NCBI GenBank assembly: GCA_031216915.1 | Contig: CM062297.1 | Coordinates: 544,568,971-544,632,970 of the forward strand | Length of the DNA stretch: 64,000 bases | From: Pictodentalium vernedei | Lineage: Eukaryota; Mollusca; Scaphopoda; Dentaliida; Dentaliidae | Direction: 5' to 3' | In this document: positions 45,996 to 57,912 of the stretch, piece by piece | Position numbering within the stretch: position 1 is the stretch's first letter | Layout of the letters: every line of letters begins with the position of its first letter | Translations under genes and position numbers: made by a program | Notes under the pieces: model-generated | Told to the model about the DNA's origin: nothing | The model's database searches: none | Seen by the model: only the letters and a program-made list of their open reading frames with translations

Positions 45996-46955
45996 CTGAA
46001 ATATTTCAAAGTACATATATAAAAGTAAATTTTGTTTTCTGGACAAATGATAACACAAATTCAGCAACAAATAAGCCTGAGAAGTAAGACCATTTCAGAC
46101 ACTGTTCAGATCAGTTTTTTGAGATAAAAAAGCTTATTGTTTAGGTGTTAAAAACCTATACAGTACTGCAATTGCAAAAGTGGTCTATTTCTCATTCGAA
46201 TCGCAATAGGAGGGCTATCTGATCTGATATACTTGAAGTGATTGATATCACAAAATCAAGAATGAATCAAGAAAAACAAATGCAATAGAATCTGAGTTGG
46301 AATTTTTTTGAGTTTCTTTTTTCGACAGTTGAGATTCTAAAGTTTTGAGAGAAGTAGTTTAATCAAAATTCTCTATCTGCTTTTGAAATCATGGTTCTGT
46401 TTTGGGGTTTTGGTGAAAAATCCCGGAAGTCCATATTAGGATGAATGTCTCATTTATTCACTTGGTAATTACAAGACTTAATATAAATAGAGGATATAAA
46501 ATGAGTGCTCATCTTGAAGGATATGTAGCTAGGAAGGTGATTTTCAGTATCCAGAAACTCATTCTCTGCATCTCCTGTCCTTGAGATATCAAGTTCAAGT
46601 TTTAAAATTTTAACATTTTCTCTTTAATGTATATGACAGTATTATGGTAGTTGCAGATAGGTCATATAATTAATAAGAACTGAAACATAGCCCAAGAGGA
46701 AAAATATTTATAAAAGGGAAAATATTTACAAGACAAAAATAAAAATGGGAAATAAATAAGAAAATTAACGATGCAGTGTTTAAATTCCCCATATCTCATG
46801 GAGTGGATCATAAACTTAAAAAATTCATCAATCATCACAGTACATAACACAATTCTCCAAGGACAACAACTAAGCATGGATATTTTGATAAAGGTAGGTG
46901 TTACAAGAGTAATCTCCATTTACCATGATAAATATATAGAACTGTGCATATGTTA

Positions 46956-47069
46956 GAATGGGCTAAAAATTATCGCACGAGATTGCTTTGGCCCAGGAGA
47001 TCACAAGAGTTGAAAGCCCAAGTGATATCCTGTGCTAAAGCGATCGAGTGCGATAATTCTTAAACCATT
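46956..47069. repeat. Imperfect ~50-bp-arm palindrome
   Basis: GAATGGGCTAAAAATTATCG CACGAG.. and ..CGAGTGCGATAATTCTTAAA CCATTC pair at roughly four-fifths of positions around AAGAGTTGAAAGCCC. The remainder of 45996-48971 shows no supportable gene. Confidence 0.7.
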
Positions 47070-48971
47070 CAAACGTATGTGTGGTTCTGTATTTATCACA
47101 CACCTCCAATGAAACAACTAGTCTACACGAAATTCGAACTAAAAGCACTCTTCCACTGGTTAATTGCTGCGTTTTCTTCATTGCTGAGACATCGATGTTA
47201 GTCGGCTGGGTACCAACCCTAATTTGCTTTTTAATTTTTACAGCATTCAATTGGTTGAAACCAACATATACCGATCAGTGTCATGGTCACGATGATCAAA
47301 CTTCAAATATAGACTAAATTGTGGGGAATAACAAAACAAAATATTTTCAAATATCTAACAACTTTAGCATGTACACTGCATCATTATATGACCAGTTGTG
47401 GAGAGTATTTGTCAAGGAACAAGCAGGCAGAACGTTACTTTTATTTTGTGGACTTGAATCTGATTGTTTAAATATCCCGGGTAAACAAATCTAAATGAGG
47501 AACTTGGAATTTCCAAGCAATCTCGACTCCAGTGCATTCGACCAATGATGACTTTATTCATTTAAGATGGGTTCCTTCTCTGTTTACGTTGAAAACAAAA
47601 TTGAACATGTTTTGTATCACTACATGTGTGATACAACATAATTTTTATCAAACAGGAAGAACAGTGGAAATCCCATCTTTTCGATTGATAGGTATGTGAT
47701 AAAATAAAGACTTATTTGTAGATGGTGTAAAAATATACATTCAGTACAGAGAGTGAATTGATACCCCCGCAACCCTATAGGTGGACATTCTAACTTTATT
47801 GTATATGCTTAACCCTAAACACACTGATGTCAAAATACCAAAATTGCTAGCAGCAAATTTGACCCATAATGCAACTTGGAACTTAACCAATTGAATCTTG
47901 TTTGTTAAGTACTGTAGTTGACAGCTTTATGCTGTCAAGGGACAATATGCAAGGCCAATATAAATTCGAAGATCCAACAGGGTAGACAACCAAGTGGTCC
48001 ATGAATTCTTGGGTCCTTAGGGTTCTAATGGACAAGCCAGTACATGTATAGAGAGATGTTCACCTGTTCGGTGGCTGAGTACAAATCACCTTTTATGTAC
48101 TGTGGACATTAGGTTTAATCCATTACCGAGCATAACAGCCATATTTAGTGAGCACTGCTCACAAAATCAGATTTCAAATTTTAACACTTTTTCCTCAAAA
48201 CTTGTGACCAGTCACTGCAACAAGCTCACCAGCCAGGTTTTAAGGCAAACAATTAACTCTTAACCTACTAAGTACTTTTTCAACATTGTTCATAAAATCT
48301 AGTCATGGCAGCTGTGACCATATTGAATTGGCTAGCTGGACCAAAATCAAAAGGAAGCATTGTCTAGTCATCCACAAGTAACTCTAAAATTATGATTTAA
48401 TCAAATAAGCAGTTCTTCAGTTATTGGACAGAAACCAAAAGTTTATGGATGGATGATGGATAGACAGACAGACATGGTGAAAACATAATGCTCCCGAGAG
48501 GATCAGAGGCACAAAAAGTATTGGTCAATAAGATGATTCAATGTACAAGGGAGAACGTGGATAAAAGTACTCAAATTATACATATTTCATTGGCAACTAT
48601 TCCTTGTCCTGGGCAGTAATATTCGTCAGCAGCAAGCAAGAAGTTAAATGTTTTTGTTCCAACAAGTGTCATCCGTTAGGTGCAACAGGCAAAATGTTAA
48701 TAAAGGCATACATCTGTTTGGGGAAATTTTCATACCTCAGAACTGGCCGCCAAACTTGCCAATCCCCAAATCTCCAATTACTTTGATGGCAATTTCCATC
48801 CAAGTGTTTGGCAGCCAGTGTGTTGCCAACATAAAACCAGAAACCATTGTTAGATCAGATTATTAACATACTGTAAATCTGAGCTGATAAGGTTAGACAT
48901 ACACAGCTCAGTGACCTTGCTTAGGTTATTATTAATCACACAGCAAAACTAGTGCATCCTATCTAACTTAC

Positions 48972-49028
48972 CTTGGGAAATGCTCGAGAAATAGAATGAA
49001 GTTTCTCATACCATTCCATATTTCCTTT
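48972..49028 (-). CDS. UNC13D/BAIAP3-like gene, exon 1 of those visible
   Basis: A 57-bp, phase-0 exon of 19 residues reads KGNMEWYEKLHSISRAFPK, between acceptor TTTTACTTTCAG and the near-consensus donor GTAAGT. It is the most upstream exon that I can recognise. No further exon was found between 49029 and the DIRS copy at 49790, so the 5' part of the gene should lie beyond 64 kb, making this intron at least 15 kb. It is 2976 bp upstream of exon 2. Short as it is, the splice sites and phase agree with the rest. Confidence 0.7.
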
Positions 49029-49060
49029 CTGAAAGTAAAAGAAAAATGTCAGCATTCTGT

Positions 49061-49126
49061 AATAAGCAGACTGTCATCTGCAGAATGAGGTCTCCAGAGG
49101 ATGAATTTGGTGATGCGACCCTGCAC
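49061..49126 (+). repeat. Single-arm relative of the 45580 inverted repeat
   Basis: AATAAGCAGACTGTCATCTG.. and AATGAGGTCTCCAGAGGATG match the left arm at 45582-45650. The opposite arm is absent. 49127-49789 otherwise shows no feature beyond GGGTCATAAACTAAGTTTTG at 49602, a diverged half of the ACATAGGTTATGACCC family. Confidence 0.65.
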
Positions 49127-50156
49127 CTTTTTCCCCTGCTATGTTTCAAGGAAGTGAAGATTCAATTAAACATGACAAACAGTGGTTATTCAATTAAGAG
49201 ATATCCAATTAAGTGGGTTCCAGTGTAATAGCATCTTAGATTCATTATTCTTGTATTTCTTATTTGAGAAGTGACATTTTTTTGTGCTGTGAAAAAGAAA
49301 GAGGACAGAGAATTTTGACGAGATCACAACCCAGTCATGATTCGGTTGCATTTCTCTGTCTGCTTTTATAAAAAGTGCATGAATGTATAGCACACTGCAC
49401 TATATACCCTGTACAGAGAGTGTAAGTGAACACACACCATAAGAACAGCAAAAAATGCAAGTAGAAAGTTCTGTTTCAATTTACGAAGCAGCTTGCTATG
49501 CCTAAACCCTTTATCTAATGCAACTGCCATATCCAGCCAGCATGATTCAAATATTAATATTTTGTTCAAGTTTTGCCTCCAAAATTGAGCACATTCCATT
49601 GAGGGTCATAAACTAAGTTTTGTCTTGTTTCTCAGGCACCTCCCTCATCATTGAAAGTCTGCCTCATCACTATTTTTTACCTGGAAATCTCTTCGGTGAT
49701 ACTAGTTTGTATCTGTAGGACTAAAGTTCTGACCAACTATATTTGGCAAAATTTGAAACTGCATTATGGGAAATTTTATGCTGAAAATGTAATTTTTTAT
49801 AGTAAATTTCCTTTCTTATTATACCTACCGCAATTGTTTACTACAGGCTTGCACTACAGTGGAAGACCCTAACTAGGATAAAATACTCTCTATTTTAATC
49901 TTTCCCAAGAGAGTTGGGAAAGAAAAGTGGTGTAAAAAAAACACCACAAAAAAATAAACCAAAACTGGGTCGAGCGCCATTGGCGCACACCCAGTAGGGG
50001 ACACTCTTCCCTTAGTACAATTCCACGACTTCTGTTAACCAGTGCGCAGTGCAGTCATCAATTAAGCATTCTTTTAAGTCTGCCAACATAGGAGTTATGT
50101 GATCAGCAGGGAGGAATAATTCTTACCCGAATAAGAAAACAGGAGGGCCTCCATGT

Positions 50157-50242
50157 AAACAATTGCGGTAGGTATAATAAGAAAGGAAATTTACTATAAA
50201 ATTTATATTTCTTATCAACCTACCTTACAATTGTTTACTACA
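50157..50242. repeat. Internal complementary region of DIRS copy 3
   Basis: AAACAATTGCGGTAGGTATA.. (complement of left end) followed by ATTTCTTATCAACCTACCTT.. (complement of right end) reproduces the two tips joined, as in copies 1 and 2. Confidence 0.8.
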
Positions 50243-50538
50243 TGCTGAATAGACAATAGGATGGAGGGAATCACATAACTAACCCACACATAACTCAATT
50301 GCACTGGAACCGTGGACAGAGGAAGAGATCCCTAGTCCTATCAAACCATAGCATCACAAACATTAATAAAAGACAATGAGAGATGAGGTGTATGGTGATG
50401 TGTGACGCACAGACAGAAAGGTAGTAACAGCACGGAGCTCAAACTGACCATGTAAGATGCTGAATGGCTGGGATAGACAACAGCCTGAGCAGAAGAAAGA
50501 GGGCACGTAGAACAAAGGTCATCTGCTTGCACCTGCAA

Positions 50539-51019
50539 CTATCGCAGATAAGTGGAGAAGATAGCACTTCTCCAGAAGGCTGCCAGCATAACATCCGACA
50601 ACATGACAGAGTTAGTATAAGCCCCGAGAGGTAGACAATGCATGCACATCGTGGCAGAAAAGCGATTGGTAATACAATCTCCAGTCGCTAGACGAGCGGA
50701 AGCCGCACGAATAGCAAGACAAATCCATCGAGAAATGGATTCAGGAGAGATCGTCTGTTGACCAGGAATAAGGGACAGAAAATTGATCATACCCTTCCAA
50801 ATGAACAGAAGAAAGAGTCCCGATACTGAAAGGTGGCAGAGCAGTTTCCGGTATCTGATTCTTGGCCAGAAAGGAGCAATCACTGGTAAACATAACACTG
50901 GTGGGAGAGCTCCAGAAAAAGGCCGGGTCAACTGAGAGGGAGTGAAGCTCACTAACCCGTCTGGCTGAGGCAAAAGCCATCAGAAAAGCCATCTTGTTTG
51001 TGAGAAAACGCATATCCAC
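50539..51019 (-). pseudogene. DIRS copy 3 tyrosine recombinase
   Basis: The N-terminal piece reads KMAFLMAFASARRVSELHSL in one frame. The C-terminal piece, in the frame 50539-50973, reads SPESISRWICLAIRAAS, HCLPLGAYTNSVML and AAFWRSAIFSTYLR. The first catalytic arginine region and the terminal tyrosine are visible, while the H-x-x-R box is HCLP. A small deletion near 50810 relative to copy 1 joins the frames wrongly. It would act on circular DIRS DNA. Confidence 0.75.
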
Positions 51020-51303
51020 CTGGGATAAAGGCTTGAGCAGCGCATCACAAGCAAAACAGCACCCAAGAAAGATTCCATCTTAGGGTAAGCTGCAAAGTCC
51101 TAGGCCTTTTCAAGGAAAAGTGCCGAACAAGCTTGGAGAGGCATGGAGTAGTGCCAATACGACGCTGCCCCACATACTAAAAGGTCTCCGAAGCATGGAC
51201 CTGTACCCATTGATGGAAACAGGCTGGAGACCCCCGGAATCAAACATATACCAGAAACTCCGCAATCTGTGTTATCAAAGGAGTGACAGAAGCAACAGAG
51301 TGA

Positions 51304-52360
51304 TCAGCACACCATCGACAGAAGACCTTCCACGTAGCTGCAGAGGCTAAACCAGTGGAGTGCCTCCTTGAAGAAGAAAAGCAACTCCACTGCACGTCTC
51401 GAAAAAACCACTACGGAGGAGACAGGACCTGACAAAAGACAAGCACAAAGGCACAATGAAGTTGGGTTGACGTGAAACCTCCTCGGGAGACCTTGGCAAA
51501 GAAGGTTGTGATGTAGAGGGAGACGTGCCGGAACCGCCGCTAACAGAGAGCAGAGCAGAGTGATCCACACCCACTGAGGCGACAGGGGTGCGAATGAAAT
51601 GATTCGACAACTGCAGGTTCGTATCTGGGCTAGAACCTTAGGCAGAATCACAACTGGCAGGAAGGCATAGCCGACAAGACCGTTCCAAAGGAGGGACAGA
51701 GTGTCCACAGCGAAAGCCAGAGCATCTGAACACAGGGACACGAAAGTGTCCACCTGATGGTTCCAACGAGTCACAAAGAGATCGATGTGGGGAAGACTGC
51801 CATGTGGAGCATCCACTCGGTGGAAAAGAACCTGCTCTGTCGAGACAGAGGGTCGGCTAGGATGTTCAGACGACCGGGAAAGTGACAAACCACCACCCCA
51901 TCATTGACATCCTGAGCAAGCAGTAGAAGATCCTGAACCAATTCATGGGAACATAGTGCGTGCCGCCCTGGTTCCGAATGTAAACAACCATTGTCGAATT
52001 GTCGGACAATAGAAGGACCTGACAATTCGAAATGCGGGGGATCCACTGCCGGAAACTCAGAAGAAGAAGAGCAAGAAGCTCCTTCTGGTTGACGTGAAGA
52101 GCTGCGAGATGCTGGTCCTGTGACCCGTGAAGGAAAAGACATAGAGGATCCAACGGCACACCCCATCTGAGATCGCTGGCGACTGCCATCAGAACACAAT
52201 CGGACCTGGGGAAGTCCAACGAACTCCCTGCATAATCCACTGAACATCTGTCAGGGGAGACGGTGACGAGGAAGAGACTCTGGTAACTGAAGCACCAGAT
52301 CCAGAGGATCGACATTCGGCCTCCAACGACTGAGCAGAAAGTGTTGGAGAGGTCAGACAT
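51304..52360 (-). pseudogene. DIRS copy 3 RNase H and connector, two frames
   Basis: The frame 51866-52360 carries ELLALLLLSFRQWIPRISNC, VLLLSDNSTMVVYIRNQGGT. The frame 51304-51888 carries FFHRVDAPHGS, IDLFVTRWNHQVDTFVSL and LVGYAFLPVVILPKVLAQIR. A short deletion around 51800 and one near 51945 shift the frame. The order is the same as in copies 1 and 2. Confidence 0.78.
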
Positions 52361-52456
52361 GCAGCCGACCCAGAGGAATGAGATCCGTCACCGAACCGCA
52401 GAGACCGAGCAGCTGGGAAAGACCCCGAGCTGTTGCGGATGTAGACTGGGACAGGG

Positions 52457-52842
52457 TCAGGCCAAAAGGCTGAGAAAAGCACAGCCCTTGCCTGGGAAAC
52501 CGCCACCGTATCCTAGCTGAGTACGGAAGCCCATCCCAGATGAAAAAACGACGGAGAAGGGACCAGGTCCGACTTCTTCCCGGTGACTCTGAACCCTAGT
52601 GAAGTGAGCCGGCTCAACAGTGTGACGACATCCGATTCCAGAAAGGCAGCACTGGAATGCCTCTGGAGGATATCGACTAGATATGCCGAAGAAGACACCT
52701 TGGACTGTGTGCGATGTAAGACTAACACATGCGACATCAAACGGGTGAAGGCCCAAGGATCCAGGTCAAGGCCAAAGGGCATGGCCTTGAACTGGAAAAC
52801 ATCCTGGGGAATGGAGCGGCGAACCGACCTGAAAGCCTCCAT
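52457..52842 (-). pseudogene. DIRS copy 3 reverse transcriptase fragment
   Basis: The frame reads IPQDVFQFKAMPFGLDLDPW AFTRLM, then AYLVDILQR at the catalytic loop, LLSRLTSLGFRVTGKKSDLV and the following PSPSFFHLGW, matching RT motifs B-E of DIRS elements. The first Asp of the Y-x-D-D box is replaced by Val (GTC). The fingers part lies, in pieces, at 52842-53130. Confidence 0.75.
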
Positions 52843-53187
52843 GCTGAACTGAGGAGCAATGATAGACTGGGTCAGGAGACTCAGATCGATAACCTGTCGG
52901 AGTCAGTTGTCCTTCTTTGGCACCAAGAACAGGCGGGAATAAAATCCCACTGAAAGAATGTTCTTGATAACCTCAATCACCCCCTTTGACAGGAGATTGC
53001 CTATCTCCGTGATCAAAAGTTCCCAACGTGTAGAAGTGGTGGCAGGAGGATCAGCCCTTAGTTTTGCAGAGGAAGCAGAAGGGTACTTGTTAGGCTTTTG
53101 GACGTCCCCTGCCTCCAACAGATGACTGATCAAGCTGACGAAGCAGCAGCTGATCTATGGAATGACATAAGGAGTCATCCCAGACCG

Positions 53188-53947
53188 TCACCACGGAAAC
53201 ATGGAACAGTAGTTAATGCACAGTAGATAATGCACCAGAGGCAAAAAGGTGTCAACCCTGATGAAGAATGATGTCTTCATAGCCTTGGAACTCAGCTTAG
53301 AGTCCAAAGCTGTAAAAGCTTCAACCACCTGTACTGACAGGCACGGTCGAAGGTGCCCAGAAGCAGGTTGCTCCACAGGCTGTAGGCGCGCGACCGATGA
53401 TTGCAGCCGGTCTGACACTGTCGGCTGGTTTGACAGTTTGCGATCTGGAAGGAACCCAAACACAAAGTCAAGAGCTGCCCACAAGTCAGAAGGCTGTTGG
53501 CTCTCGACGTCAGGTATGTTGGACTCATCCCATGAGATGGAAGACACATAGCCCATCATGGGAAAACCAGCCGACGCCTCTCATGGTGTAGGCACACCAG
53601 GGGGATCGGAAAGCAGCCTGTTTCCAATCCCGGGAGGTGCGCCACAGGGGGGTGCCAGGAAACCACTCGTAGCCTCGCTGGAAGCAGCGGAAAAGGCTCG
53701 TGGACAGAACCTAAGTGAGCAAGGAGAGGGCCTCCTTAAGCTCACTGACTGTGTCGGAACGGTTCGACGTGGGAACGAACCGACAAAGTGGCTTCACTCC
53801 TGACCCATTTTACCAGCGAAGGGTCACGATCCTCAAATAGATCCGACACGGGGCGACGGGCTGCAGCCAAAACATCTGAGGGCAGATGTGTATTGGGGTA
53901 TCTACAGAGCGGAAACTCAGGAGAGTCACCGTGGACCTCTGCGGGAC
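53188..53947 (-). pseudogene. DIRS copy 3 gag-like region, cut by the Academ-like element
   Basis: The frame 53188-53559 reads ISWDESNIPDVESQQPSDLW.. ALDSKLSSKAMKTSFFIRVD and matches copy 2 at 30863-31273. The following 53742-53947 (PNTHLPSDVLAAARRPVSDL) matches copy 1. Homology to copy 2 stops at 53950, where the Academ-like TIR begins, and resumes at 61605. Confidence 0.55.
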
Positions 53948-54957
53948 AGATAGACCGGTACACACCAAATGGGAACTTACATTTTTTCCTGTCAAACTTT
54001 TCTCTGAACTTTTTCGTAGAAGTAGTTATTCTAATTAAAATAAAAGAGGGGGCCACCTAAAAAAAATGCCCATAATTAAAATTAGGGGCCGAAATAGAAA
54101 ACACCATAAATAAGGCCAGTCTGCTCCGCCATACTACAAAATCTACAAAATAGCACATGGGAGAGAACTCCAGTTTATTGTGAAATGATTTTTAAATTTA
54201 TCAGCAAAATGTGAATTAGGCCTAATATTACCTTTGAAATTAGCATGGAGAAGCCATGGTATGTAATGCTTCCTGATTTGTGGTGAAGCTCATTCTCCCA
54301 AAATCCTGCTTTAGAAATCGAATTCAATCAAATAAATCCCCAAATGAAACGAGCGACCTTTCCCCCCAAATTGTCCCAATTTACGACGCTGCATTTTGCA
54401 TGTAATCAACACGGCCAATTCTACTTGCAATTACACACCATAAACTCTGGATAAATTGGTTCACAAACAAATCAGTGTTGGAGTCACCATCTTAACCGAT
54501 TACAACAGCGAGTTTATCAATTGCTGACTTCGTATATCTCTGATATTTTTTTTTGAAAACAGCGGACACCAAACTCTCCACATTCGATTTTTTCTGTAAA
54601 AGTACGGAAGCCCGTTTCGGTATGAATCCGGCCTTTTCACAAAAGTTAATAACAAATGTGAAGATATAATTATAAACTCCTTTTCTCCTTCTTTTCTCAT
54701 GAATTATATTATCGGTTTTAAAAAGAATTGTTTCTGTTTCAATTGAATGTATGTTTATTCAAATAAATTTGTTCAATAATTTGAAAGTTAGCTTTTTTTG
54801 TTGTTACTGAGTAACAAATTTTAGTTGTGTTTATTTTTTGATAGGTGCACATGTTTTTGCAGGCCTATCAGTCTTCTGTTTTCGATTTTTGCTTCCGTTT
54901 TTCGTTGAAAAGTTCTTTTCACTTTGAACATTCTGTTGACCTCATTTTTGTAGTTGT

Positions 54958-55544
54958 CAGTGGCGTAGCTGGAGGGGGGGGGGGGGGGCTGCAATCCCGA
55001 TAAAATGTTTGATATTGTCTGTCGGGAGTTTTTCCGATTTCTTCCTTGCAATGTTGTTTTTAAGATCAGTTTTGGTTTTGTTTGCCTGTTTATCTGCCTA
55101 CTGGTGACTTTACAATTTACATTTACCCCCATCTGTCGAACGATGAGAATTCCCTTCTGATAACTGATGTTGTCATAAAGTCATCGGTTGAACTACAACA
55201 TTTGGAAACTTACGCATGGACCGTATCGGGTACGGTTGAACTAAATACAGAGCAGAATTAGAAAATTTGAGACTTTCTGTTCAAAAACATGTATTTTTCG
55301 TCATTCAACATAATCGAGAGGATTTTCACCCCAAAAGCAACCAGAATGCTCCACTTGATAGCACATTCAAAATTGTTCAAGGGGTGGAATCCCCCCCCCC
55401 CCCCCCCCCCCCCACATGCTCGTGCCTGTGTGGAACTCACAGCAGATGCCTTCGGCATATGCGAGTTGTCATCATGAAGTAGCCTACTTTGTCGGAAAAG
55501 TATAAGCTCTGCACCCCCGCTAAAATATCCTTGCTATGCCACTG
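54958..55544. mobile_element. hAT-like MITE nested in the Academ-like element
   Basis: The ends CAGTGGCGTAGCTGG (left) and, inward from the right, CAGTGGCATAGCAAGG are typical hAT-type termini. Flanks GTAGTTGT (54950-54957) and GTAGTTCA (55545-55552) give a 6-of-8 match to an 8-bp target duplication. The interior has no gene but has long G and C runs near both ends. The ATG at 55536, the apparent start of the downstream frame, lies inside its right end. Confidence 0.75.
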
Positions 55545-57602
55545 GTAGTTCAGTTCTCAATATCTCCTCCATTTAATTTGACTCCGGACTACTTTCTGTA
55601 TTTCAGTGTTGCGAAGCAGCCGTTTCTCTCTTGTGGCGATGTCCAGAGAAGAAGATGCATTCTTTGCGATAATCCATTTGACGATAATTCGGACGGAAAC
55701 TCTCTCCGTGTTGATGCAATTGACTCTTTCAAATCTCTTGGTGATAGATGGTCTATGTTACCGGAAAATGTTTGCAGGGATAACCCGTACGTTGCCTTTA
55801 GAACATTTACCAAGCGACTTCAACAGACTGGCGATGCTAATTTATTTGCACATGATTCCTATAAGATCACTTTCCGGAAGAGAATACGAAGAAAAGAGAC
55901 ACAACACATAGCATTAGTATCAAGTGTCAAAGCAACCACAAATGAATTGAACTCAACAGAAACTCCAACCAAACTTGTTAGATCTGAAACAAGACAGAAA
56001 CGAGTGTGCTTCGTGTGCAACGAATCATCAAACATCGACCTGCAGCCGTTCAATGATGGTGGTCTCGGGCGATGTTCGGAGATAGGTTCTGCTACAAAGA
56101 TTTCCAATCAAATGGTCTTAAAACTGAAAGACGTTGGTGACAAATTTTACACAGCTGCCAAAAGACTGGATGTGTTGTTAAGTGGTGGTTCTCATGACAT
56201 TTTTGCGACGGGTGTGTATTACCACAAACTGTGCTATGCAAGATTCACATATAAATACATTCCATCGACTGAACATGTCCAGAGAAAAAACAACGGGAGT
56301 GATATACTCGATGAATTTCTAGATATGGTCGCGAATCGAGTTATTCGAGATAAAGATGCATTTTTCTTTAGTGAATTAGTGCATGATGCACATGAACTGT
56401 GCGAAGAACGTGGTATTTCTGAAGTTCCCTACACCCTTAGATATTCATTTAGGTTGAAAGATGCAATCAAGATTAAGTTTGATGATCAGGTTGACTTTTT
56501 CGTTTCCGGGCGACACACGATGGTGTATTCGCGAGATGTCAACCCACTCACTTATTCAACTGCAACTCTGGAAGGTCGTGGTATGCGAGAAGATGATCTA
56601 GTGATGTGCTTTGCCAAGCTGATTAGACGGAAGATTGCCCAATGCAGAAGAACTAAACACTGGCCACCATCACCGCAACAGTTCATTGAATCATTAGACA
56701 ACAACAAACCCATCAGCCCGATTTTTAATGCAATATCGTGGTCTATAAATCCACAACGTAAACTCAACAAGGTTGGTTTCGCTGATGCTCCCAATGCAGC
56801 CCAGGCGGAACGTATATCAGCAATCGCACACAGCTGGGAGATGATGGTCGGTGATGAAAAATCTCTGTTGAATGCTGCTTTGAGTTTAACTCTTCATCGT
56901 GTTTCGGGAAGCAGAGAGGCTACTATGCTACTGCACCATAGTGGGATGGGCATTTCATACACCAACGTAAGGCTACTAAACAACACATGGGCACGAACAC
57001 TCAGTGAAAATGATCCATTGTTACCACCAGGTTTCACCAAAGGCCAATCTGTGCATGTTACATTTGACAATTCAGATGGGAGACAACAAACACTCACTGG
57101 GGCGCATACAACACACCATATGACAGGTACGATGTTCCAGCAGATAATACCCAATAAAAGAGCTACCCCTCCAGGACCGACAGTTCTGGAGAATGCTCAA
57201 ACCAAAATCACACCAACGCCAAAATTACATTCGTCCTACAAAATTCCGAAGAAACGAGCTCAGCTCCCACCATTTCCAGAATTCTCTGACAGCTTCAAGG
57301 AAACTGATGTACTTGACATTTCTTTCAATTGGGATGTCGCGTTTGTTCTTCTTGGTGTGCAGGGTGATGAATGTGTTTCTAAACATTTGCCCGATGTTGA
57401 TTGCGAAACACTTGATCCAGTTGGGTCGTGGACCGCTTTCATGAAACAAGTGACCAGTGCACAAACTCACCCATGTAAGCTAGAATACCTACCAGTGATA
57501 CCTTTCCCACCAAATGACAGTGTAATGAAATATTATTTGGATCACATGTTGCAGATAATTGAGGAACTTGAACTGGAACACATTTTTTGTTCATGCGGAT
57601 GA
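55536..57602 (+). pseudogene. Academ-like protein, N-terminal part (zinc fingers, transposase core)
   Basis: The frame is 688 residues. The first ~6 codons come from the MITE, and a good splice acceptor (ACTTTCTGTATTTCAG, ending 55606) suggests that the real exon starts at TGTTGCGAAG. Two zinc fingers follow: C41-x2-C44 (RRRCILC), and C158-x2-C161 (VCFVC) with C180 and H230-x2-C233 (YYHKLCY). A candidate catalytic Asp lies in VHVTFDNSDGRQQTLTG, followed by AHTTHHMTGTMFQQ. The frame ends when a T run (57583-57588) shifts to the frame that begins FVHADEAI. A one-base difference restores continuity, so the two parts were one protein. Possible functions are DNA binding and strand transfer in the nucleus. 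Confidence 0.75.
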
Positions 57603-57867
57603 AGCCATCAATTGCAAGCTTCTCACTATATCGTGGCTCGAAGCTGGACGCTACGACAAGATTATTCCACTGATGGGTGGATTTCACACACTTAGGATGT
57701 ATCAGAAAATCCTATACAAAAAATACGGATGTCTTGGCTTCCGGGAATGGTGGGTTGATTCTGGTGTTATTGCAGAAGGCTCTGTCGACCAGGCTATAGA
57801 GGGTCGTCATTACTACAGAAGTATGCGTTTACACAAGCTGACTTTCGAGGCACTTCTGAGAAAATGA
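57559..57867 (+). pseudogene. Academ-like protein, second segment up to a TGA stop
   Basis: The continuation frame reads FVHADEAINCKLLTISW.., IIPLMGGFHTLRMYQKILYK, GFREWWVDSGVIAEGSVDQA and GRHYYRSMRLHKLTFEALLR, then TGA at 57865. The D..MGGFH and E..GS...G..Y.R...HK motifs recur in a family of large uncharacterised invertebrate proteins that I recognise only by pattern. They are plausible further catalytic positions. After the stop the same frame stays open (LNSDDICVGELLQISLAAL), so the TGA is a single nonsense change. Confidence 0.7.
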
Positions 57868-57912
57868 CTCAACAGTGATGATATTTGCGTCGGTGAACTG
57901 CTCCAAATTTCA

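Noticed and set aside
55380-55420. Long C runs as functional sites
   Set aside because: C/G runs occur in several element classes here (10828, 19557, 40446, 54975, 55390, 62412) and look like simple-sequence expansions prone to assembly error.
57583-57588. Programmed ribosomal frameshift in the Academ-like gene
   Set aside because: The slip site is a plain T run with no downstream pseudoknot seen, and two later in-frame stops show ordinary damage or sequence error.
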